Below, piece after piece: positions 1 to 4,917 of a DNA stretch of 6,320 nt. Below the pieces are notes generated by a model. That model was not told the origin of the DNA, searched no databases, and saw nothing but the letters and a program-made list of their open reading frames with translations. Both the position numbers and the translations under genes were made by a program. The stretch is from Bacteroidota bacterium. Lineage in GTDB: Bacteria; Bacteroidota; Ignavibacteria; Kapaibacteriales; Kapaibacteriaceae. Where the stretch lies: contig DNLG01000058.1 of NCBI GenBank assembly GCA_003488525.1, positions 20,967 to 27,286 on the forward strand, given 5' to 3'. The stretch's first letter is position 1. Each line of letters starts with the position of its first letter.

Positions 1-1373
1 CCGGCGACAAAGCCGTAGGAATCAAGAGCAGACAGTCCGTACATGATACCGATAGCACCCGAGCCTTTGGATGCATCCACAGCGTGGACTCCTTCGTCGA
101 CACGGATCACCACGCATGACAGCTGAGGGTTGACGTTCGTGCTTGTGACGACCACAGGAGCAGTTGTGCGACCACGAATGCTGGCTACCGAGATGTCATC
201 GACGGTAGTCGCCTCCAACTCGCTGGGCTCACCAATCAACGTCAAATAGAGATTGTTCTTCCACTGATCAACAAATGGCTGCACTGTTGTCGTTGGTGGA
301 ACGAAGGCAGTAAACGTAAATGTCTTGATACGCTGTTCAACAGGAGGAACTACGATCATGAACGGATCACCAACACCCTTCACGAGATCAAATCCATCAG
401 TCCAGGTCATACCGAGCCAGGTCGTAATCACGGGCTTGTCGGTCGTGATGAGATAAGCAGCATCGGCCGCCACGGTTCGCTCGAGAACGGATCCTGCCTG
501 TGTCAGCAACGTCGGCACACCGGCCAGCGTTACCGTTGTTGATGGTTCCGTGGAGATCACCCTGATGACGTAGCGAATTGCAGAGGCCATAGGAGGAACA
601 ACGAAGGTCTTCCCCAGAGACCACCAAGGTGGCATTTGCTCAATGAGATGATCGCGCGAGAAGCTGGAGGTTGACGGCACGGGTGTTCGCTGATGACCGC
701 CAAAGACCGCGATGGAGCCGCAATCACCAGCACCTGAAACAACCCGGATGCGTGTGCCTGAAAGGTCTTCATTGGGGAATTCCGATTGAAACTGATACAC
801 ATCTCCGCGATTCAGCGTAATCGTGTAGGCCACTCCAGCCGGACGTGCCGCTCCGGCTGGACGGGCAACAGCTGCCTTGGGGATGATCTCAACCATCGTG
901 CCATCCTTGGTACCTACGATGGCCCCCTGGCTAGCCCAGTCATCGCGTTGGAAGTGCTGATAGGACGCCAGGTAGTACTCGTCACCAAGCGACATCGTCG
1001 GATAGACGATCGCTGCATCGGTGCTCTGGTTTTCAGTATTGAATGCGCAAACTGTTATCGGCTTGTTCGACGTCACATGAATTCCCTTGCCTGCAGCTAC
1101 CTGGTCGCTTCCACGGATGTAGGCGTTGAGGTCAGTCACTTCATAGGCCACGTTGCTCTTGGCCGGTATCGTAACGGTGGCAAGAACTGTTGATCCGATT
1201 CGTACGGTGGCCGTAGCCGCTGAATCTGCTCCGAAGAACAGATACAGTCGTGGTGTGAACGAATTCTGCATGAAAGTGAGCCAGAAGTCTGTTCCCTTGG
1301 TCGATGTACGCTGTGCAATGGATGCACATGGCAGAGTCAAGATCAAGCTCAGCATGAGCATGATCGGCCACAT
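1..1373 (-). CDS. Secreted IgGFc-binding-domain surface protein, C-terminus beyond the window
   Basis: The reading frame is open from an ATG at 1373 to the left edge, giving 457 complete codons. Residues 1-20 form a signal peptide (hydrophobic run rich in Leu/Met/Ile, then SIA|Q), so the mature protein probably starts at Gln21. The motif GTDFWLTFMQN (27-37) opens the mature protein. Further stretches match my memory of the IgGFc-binding N-terminal domain found in many Bacteroidetes surface proteins: TSNKPITVCAFNTEN (about 101-115), YPTMSLGDEYY (124-134), GGHQRTPVP (225-233), DHLIEQMPP (241-249), and SYGFVAG at the edge (452-458). Beta-rich content is likely throughout. The missing C-terminus probably carries a T9SS sorting or gliding-type domain, which cannot be checked here. 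The molecular function is unknown; the family name comes from a mucin-related mammalian protein and does not prove antibody binding. No Shine-Dalgarno sequence precedes the ATG; Met5 or Met7 are alternative starts, but Met1 gives a good signal peptide. The gene diverges from the SGNH hydrolase gene across 143 bp. Confidence 0.85.
   Translation of the reverse strand, partial: MWPIMLMLSLILTLPCASIAQRTSTKGTDFWLTFMQNSFTPRLYLFFGADSAATATVRIGSTVLATVTIPAKSNVAYEVTDLNAYIRGSDQVAAGKGIHVTSNKPITVCAFNTENQSTDAAIVYPTMSLGDEYYLASYQHFQRDDWASQGAIVGTKDGTMVEIIPKAAVARPAGAARPAGVAYTITLNRGDVYQFQSEFPNEDLSGTRIRVVSGAGDCGSIAVFGGHQRTPVPSTSSFSRDHLIEQMPPWWSLGKTFVVPPMASAIRYVIRVISTEPSTTVTLAGVPTLLTQAGSVLERTVAADAAYLITTDKPVITTWLGMTWTDGFDLVKGVGDPFMIVVPPVEQRIKTFTFTAFVPPTTTVQPFVDQWKNNLYLTLIGEPSELEATTVDDISVASIRGRTTAPVVVTSTNVNPQLSCVVIRVDEGVHAVDASKGSGAIGIMYGLSALDSYGFVA
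834..861. repeat. 10-bp perfect inverted repeat inside the IgGFc-domain gene
   Basis: TCCAGCCGGA (834-843) and TCCGGCTGGA (852-861) are exact reverse complements separated by 8 bases. On the coding (minus) strand the same DNA encodes two near-copies of a hexapeptide, ARPAGA then ARPAGV (residues 170-181), with an 18-nt period. The reading frame stays open. It lies in what looks like a surface loop between beta strands. It could be a small duplication, an mRNA hairpin or chance; I see no evidence for a regulatory role. Confidence 0.6.
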
Positions 1374-1516
1374 GGATTGATTTGGCGAGCACTTGTTCGG
1401 CAACTTAGCTGGAGTTGTTCGTGCGATGACGTACACGGTATGCATTGAAATTTACGATACTATTGCGCATACTGCGGCGTTGGAACCATCTTGCAATCCG
1501 TCTGTAACGGTCGAAC
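1374..1516. other. Divergent intergenic region between two secreted-protein genes
   Basis: This 143-bp gap separates the start codons of the IgGFc-domain gene (minus) and the SGNH hydrolase gene (plus), so it must hold both promoters and 5' leaders. Neither start codon is preceded by a GGAGG-like sequence. Only weak promoter candidates are visible. For the minus-strand gene, TAAATTTC (1454 down to 1447) matches five of the six fixed bases of TAnnTTTG, but I see no TTTG at the expected -33 distance. No small ORF, tRNA or strong hairpin stands out. Confidence 0.6.
1445..1473 (+). promoter_or_regulatory. Possible sigma-70-like promoter for the SGNH hydrolase gene
   Basis: TTGAAA (1445-1450) matches five of six bases of the -35 consensus. 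It is followed after 17 bases by CATACT (1468-1473), which matches four of six of the -10 consensus. Transcription would start near 1480, giving a leader of about 37 nt before the ATG at 1517. The spacing is ideal but the -10 is weak, and Bacteroidota primary sigma factors often prefer a different consensus, so this is a tentative call from sequence alone. Confidence 0.25.
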
Positions 1517-3106
1517 ATGAAACATCACTTTCTAACGCTTGCGGCAACATTGTCGATCATTCTGGGTTTGCATCGAGAGCCGGTGTTCGCGCAGATCGGT
1601 GGTGAGGTGCGCGTTACTCCAAACACGATCTACTACGCCGGTGGATCATGTCAGTTCTTTGATGCCCAATATCGACCGATCCTCAGTGTCGATGCTGCCG
1701 AAGCCTTATGGTCATGCAGCCCGGCCAAGGCTGCTTGGGTCACGGTCTCGCCTGCCAGCGGGGGGTACTATGAGTTCCCGAACTACGGTCCGCAGAAACC
1801 GCTGTACAATCTGGCCGAGATGTTGAATCCCTTCGACACTGCCGATACGATTTATCATGAGGCCGTTCTGCTCGATGGCATTGGTTCGTCGGCGCGTCTG
1901 CTCTATGCAGCGAAGAATGTGCTGGCCGTCCGTGATCATGCGCTTGCGACCACCTTCGTTGCCGGCGATGACTTTTCGGTGAACGGTGATGAGATTCGGC
2001 AGCTATCGGCGCGAGTATCGGCATCTGTATCTCGTCGGCCGGGTCAGCGTGGCAATGGCTCCTCGAATGGCCTGATCAATACAAGGGCCTCGTCGTGGAC
2101 CTACGTCACGTATATACCGGAGCGTGCCAGTAATGAGTTTCGATGGCCGGAGCAGAGGATCGAGCTTCCTCGCCTTCGAGCCTTGATCGCCAAGCGCAGC
2201 CATATCACCGTGCAGGCCATCGGGATGAGCATTACAGCGGGATTGAACGTGAGCGGCTTCATCGGTGACGAGCGGAACTTCCCCCCAACTGCTCCTTACA
2301 TGCGAAGCTACATAGAGCTATTTGCTGACTATCTCAGGACGTTTCAACGCTGTTCGGTGGACGTATTCAACAGCTCGTGTGGAGGCAAGACGGTTGCATG
2401 GGCAGAGAAGTTCTGCATCCCACTGGCTGCTGCTAACGCTCCAGATCTGATCATTCTCGACATGGGAATGAATGATATCTGGGGCACGACAACTCCATCT
2501 GCGTTTCGACAGAGCATAGAATCGTGCATACGACAGCTATCGGCGGTGCTGCCGGATGCTGAGTTCCTTTTAATTGCCAATATGCTGCCCGATGTCACCG
2601 CACCCGGTGCTCCGCCGGATGGCGCTACGATCATGAAGCAGTTTCGAGACGAGCTTCTTTCACTGCAGCGCACTGGTGTGGCTGTCCTCGATATGACGAG
2701 TATGAGCCAGAAGATCTATCAGCGCAAAGGGGCTGCACACTGCACGTCGAATTCGCTGCATCCGAACGACTATCTCGCTCGATGGTATGCCCAGGGATTG
2801 ATCCACGCAGTCACTGCCGGGACATCAACCCATCTCGATCAGGCAGACACGGATGATTCACCGTTGCTGATGGCCTATCCGCAGCCGGCCGGGGACAGGC
2901 TCAGCATAACGGTTGATCAGTGCATGCTGGATGAAGGCCCACTGACGCTAAACGTCTGCGATTTATCCGGTAGGGTAGTACAGACGCTACCGCTGAACGA
3001 TCACCACATAACGCTTTCAACGGATGCATTCGCTCATGGTGTATACTGCATCCGCGCGGAATCTGGTCGTCGCGCGGCGCACATCCGCGTCGTCATCGGT
3101 CGTTGA
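1517..3106 (+). CDS. Secreted SGNH/GDSL-family hydrolase with T9SS type A sorting domain
   Basis: 529 residues. A signal peptide (1-25) ends VFA|Q, so mature Gln26 is predicted. Residues 26-205 are probably a beta-sandwich-like N-terminal region; VLAVRDHALATTFVAGDDF (about 135-153) resembles the segment that precedes the catalytic domain in some SGNH esterases. The SGNH domain spans about 215-432: block I GMSITAG with presumed nucleophile Ser238; a block II-like NSSCGG (285-290, Gly289/290); block III GMND (317-320, Asn319); block V NSLHPND (412-418, His415). Met237 replaces the usual Asp of GDS. Asn412 sits where classic DxxH enzymes have Asp, although I recall NxxHPND being normal in this branch. 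Residues about 450-529 (AYPQPAGDRLSI, then VCDLSGRVVQTLPL, HGVYCIRAESG, IRVVIGR) fit a T9SS type A sorting domain, cleaved on export and used for surface attachment or release. A carbohydrate or acyl-ester substrate is likely but unidentified. The 3' end overlaps the convergent ABC exporter gene by 14 bp. The signal peptide supports the chosen ATG; there is no Shine-Dalgarno sequence. Confidence 0.88.
   Translation: MKHHFLTLAATLSIILGLHREPVFAQIGGEVRVTPNTIYYAGGSCQFFDAQYRPILSVDAAEALWSCSPAKAAWVTVSPASGGYYEFPNYGPQKPLYNLAEMLNPFDTADTIYHEAVLLDGIGSSARLLYAAKNVLAVRDHALATTFVAGDDFSVNGDEIRQLSARVSASVSRRPGQRGNGSSNGLINTRASSWTYVTYIPERASNEFRWPEQRIELPRLRALIAKRSHITVQAIGMSITAGLNVSGFIGDERNFPPTAPYMRSYIELFADYLRTFQRCSVDVFNSSCGGKTVAWAEKFCIPLAAANAPDLIILDMGMNDIWGTTTPSAFRQSIESCIRQLSAVLPDAEFLLIANMLPDVTAPGAPPDGATIMKQFRDELLSLQRTGVAVLDMTSMSQKIYQRKGAAHCTSNSLHPNDYLARWYAQGLIHAVTAGTSTHLDQADTDDSPLLMAYPQPAGDRLSITVDQCMLDEGPLTLNVCDLSGRVVQTLPLNDHHITLSTDAFAHGVYCIRAESGRRAAHIRVVIGR
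3052..3077. other. GC-only potential hairpin near the convergent gene ends
   Basis: CCGCGCG (3052-3058) and CGCGCGG (3071-3077) can pair as a 7-bp all-GC stem with a 12-nt loop. It lies in the last codons of the SGNH hydrolase gene, about 16 bp past the exporter's stop codon on the opposite strand. No T-rich tract follows on either strand, so it is not a standard intrinsic terminator. It might still pause polymerase or protect 3' ends where the two genes collide. The stem is palindromic-type GC sequence that can arise by chance in coding DNA. Confidence 0.2.
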
Positions 3107-4886
3107 TCGCGCTTGCGCCCTGTGCAAACTGCAGCCGATGCAGCTTGGCATAGAGTCCGTTGGCATCAATAAGCTCCTGGTGCGTGCCTTGCTCGGCCAC
3201 TTTTCCATGATGGAGCACGATGATGCGGTTGGCCCGCTGAATGGTTGACAGGCGGTGAGCGATCACAATCGAGGTACGCCCCTTGAGCATGGTTGAGATC
3301 GACTCTTCGATCAGCTGCTCGGTTTCCGTGTCAATGCTCGACGTTGCCTCATCAAGGATGAGCAGGTCCGGATCGGTTGCCAAAGCGCGACAGAAGGATA
3401 TGAGCTGCTTCTGGCCCACGCTCAGCACAGCGCCGCGCTCACGAACGTTCGTGTCGTATCCATGCGGCAGGCGCGTGATAAAGTCGTGCGCTCCCAGCGC
3501 CCGCGCCACGCTCTCAACGTGAGCACGAGTGATCTCGCTTCGACCGAGAGTGATGTTCTCTTCGACGGAGCGGGAGAACAGGAAGACGTCCTGCAGCACC
3601 ACAGCGATGCGACGACGCAGTGATTCCTGTTCGATCGTGCGGATGCTTCGGCCGTCGATGAAAACATCTCCGCCCTGGAACTCATAGAACCGGCACAGAA
3701 GGTTGATGATCGAGCTCTTTCCGGCGCCAGTAGCGCCGACGATGGCAACGGTTTGCCCCTTCTCGACGGTAAAGCTCACATCACGCAGCACGGGCGTGGT
3801 GCCATCGTAGGAAAAGCTGACGCCGCGAAACTCGATTCCGCTCTGGAGCGAGGAAAGGGGCTTTGCATCTTTCGCATCATCGACAGTGAGCTTCGTATCA
3901 AGCAGGTTGAAGATGCGTTCCGAGGCGACGACGCTCGACTGAAGGGTGTTGTACTTTTCTGTCAGATCGCGCACCGGACGGAAGAACATTTCCGTGAACT
4001 GGGCAAAGGCGATCAGCATCCCGATGGTCATCTCGCCCGTACCGATGTGCCCGGCGGCATACCATACGATGATCGACAGCGCAATGGCCGAAAGGAATTC
4101 AACAACCGGAAAGAACGTCGCATAGTACATGATCGAGCGGTCCTGCAGCTGGCGGTGCTCGGCGTTGATCTCAGCGAACTGCCGCGTCATGCGGTCCTCC
4201 TGACGAAACAGCTGCACAACGCCCATGCCCGTGACGTACTCGTTCATGAAGGAGTTCATTCGTGCAACCTGACGTCGGATAAGGTTGTAGACCACGCGCA
4301 CCTTCTTGCGGAAGATGAACGAGGCGATCAGCAGGAACGGCAGGATCACGATCGTCAGCAGTGTCAGCTCGACGGATGTGTTCCACATGAACGTCAGGAT
4401 CCAGGCAATGACCATGATGTCGGAGATCATGAGCACCACGCCCGATGAGAAGAGCTCGTTGAGGACCTCCACGTCGCTCGTCACGCGCGTAACGATGCGG
4501 CCAACCGGTGTCGTGTCATAGAAACGCAGTGCCATGCGCTCGACGTGACGGTAGAGGGTGTTACGGATGTCGAGAAGCACTCGCTGGCCGATCCAGGTCA
4601 TCAGGAGCGACAGGGCATACTGGGTAGCCCCCTGCAGGATCACCAAGCCGAGGATGATCGCAATGAATGTTGTCAGACCCGGCAGGTCGCCCTTGACGAT
4701 GTGCTCGTCCACTGCGATACGCGTCAGATAGGGTCGAAGCGGTCCCAGTGCAGACGACGCCAGCGTCAGCGCAACACCGCCGATGATATGCAGGCGGTAA
4801 GGAGCCAGGAAGGCCAGCAACCTCCGCAGAAGCCGGTAATCAACCTTGGAAACGTCGAGCTCAGCTTCGGACTGTTGGGTGGACAT
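3093..4886 (-). CDS. ABC exporter half-transporter (fused membrane and ATPase domains, MsbA/MdlB/YheH type)
   Basis: 597 residues, the usual length of a type I (type IV fold) ABC exporter half. The membrane domain has six likely helices at about 31-52, 72-98, 147-168, 171-192, 255-280 and 286-306, with coupling-region sequence FYDTTPVGRIVTRVTSDVE (122-140). The nucleotide-binding domain (about 351-588) is complete: Walker A GATGAGKSS (384-392, Lys390), Q-loop Gln432, signature LSVGQ (488-492; Val for the usual Gly, a common variant in MdlB/YheH-like proteins), Walker B LLILDE (508-513) with catalytic Glu513, D-loop SSID (516-519) and switch His544 in IAHRLST. It should export lipid, drug or peptide from the cytoplasm using ATP; the substrate cannot be read from sequence. 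Close relatives often work as heterodimers, but both flanking genes lie on the other strand, so a partner is not adjacent; it is a homodimer or its partner is elsewhere. ATG 4886 gives a normal N-terminus. The gene end overlaps the SGNH gene. Confidence 0.95.
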   Translation of the reverse strand: MSTQQSEAELDVSKVDYRLLRRLLAFLAPYRLHIIGGVALTLASSALGPLRPYLTRIAVDEHIVKGDLPGLTTFIAIILGLVILQGATQYALSLLMTWIGQRVLLDIRNTLYRHVERMALRFYDTTPVGRIVTRVTSDVEVLNELFSSGVVLMISDIMVIAWILTFMWNTSVELTLLTIVILPFLLIASFIFRKKVRVVYNLIRRQVARMNSFMNEYVTGMGVVQLFRQEDRMTRQFAEINAEHRQLQDRSIMYYATFFPVVEFLSAIALSIIVWYAAGHIGTGEMTIGMLIAFAQFTEMFFRPVRDLTEKYNTLQSSVVASERIFNLLDTKLTVDDAKDAKPLSSLQSGIEFRGVSFSYDGTTPVLRDVSFTVEKGQTVAIVGATGAGKSSIINLLCRFYEFQGGDVFIDGRSIRTIEQESLRRRIAVVLQDVFLFSRSVEENITLGRSEITRAHVESVARALGAHDFITRLPHGYDTNVRERGAVLSVGQKQLISFCRALATDPDLLILDEATSSIDTETEQLIEESISTMLKGRTSIVIAHRLSTIQRANRIIVLHHGKVAEQGTHQELIDANGLYAKLHRLQFAQGASAINDR

Positions 4887-4890
4887 GGCG

Positions 4891-4898
4891 CAAAGTTA
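4891..4898 (-). promoter_or_regulatory. TAnnTTTG promoter box for the ABC exporter gene
   Basis: On the minus strand the word TAACTTTG fits the Bacteroidetes -7 consensus TAnnTTTG at all six fixed bases. Four bases (CGCC) separate it from the ATG at 4886, so transcription would begin at or very near the start codon and yield a leaderless or almost leaderless mRNA. No Shine-Dalgarno sequence is present. I see no TTTG at the usual -33 distance, which would lie inside the divergent RNase gene. Confidence 0.5.
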
Positions 4899-4905
4899 CG
4901 CATCG

Positions 4906-4913
4906 TAGTTTTG
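4906..4913 (+). promoter_or_regulatory. TAnnTTTG promoter box for the beta-CASP RNase gene
   Basis: TAGTTTTG matches the Bacteroidetes -7 consensus TAnnTTTG at all six fixed bases and stands exactly 4 bases (CACG) before the ATG at 4918. It mirrors the box for the divergent exporter gene, with 7 bp between the two. The geometry predicts transcription starting at or near the start codon. A -33 TTTG is not visible at the expected spacing; the nearest upstream TTG (4875-4877) is too far away. Confidence 0.5.
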
Positions 4914-4917
4914 CACG

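Noticed and set aside
786..1193. Plus-strand ORF of 135 codons opposite the IgGFc-domain gene
   Set aside because: The minus strand here encodes a coherent secreted protein with family motifs across the whole stretch, so this is an antisense shadow.
1141..1392. Minus-strand 83-codon ORF starting at 1392, overlapping the start of the IgGFc-domain gene
   Set aside because: It is in another frame and ends at 1141. The frame starting at 1373 has a signal peptide and stays open to the window edge.
1505..1516. TAACGGTC 4 nt before the SGNH hydrolase ATG, at the same distance as the TAnnTTTG boxes at 4891-4913
   Set aside because: Only the TA and one T of the six fixed bases match, so the resemblance is too weak to call a promoter; noted only because the spacing is the same.
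2750..2769. Asn412 in place of the classic catalytic Asp (DxxH) of the SGNH hydrolase as proof of a dead enzyme
   Set aside because: I recall NxxHPND being the normal form in this branch of SGNH hydrolases, so the Asn alone does not indicate loss of activity.
3109..3118. GCGCTTGCGC inverted repeat near the exporter stop codon
   Set aside because: The 2-base gap is too short for a hairpin loop with the full stem, and no T-tract follows.
3753..4448. Plus-strand ORF of 231 codons opposite the ABC exporter
   Set aside because: It is antisense to the exporter's membrane and ATPase domains. Its product is rich in His, Asp and Arg with no hydrophobic or domain pattern, as expected of a shadow frame.
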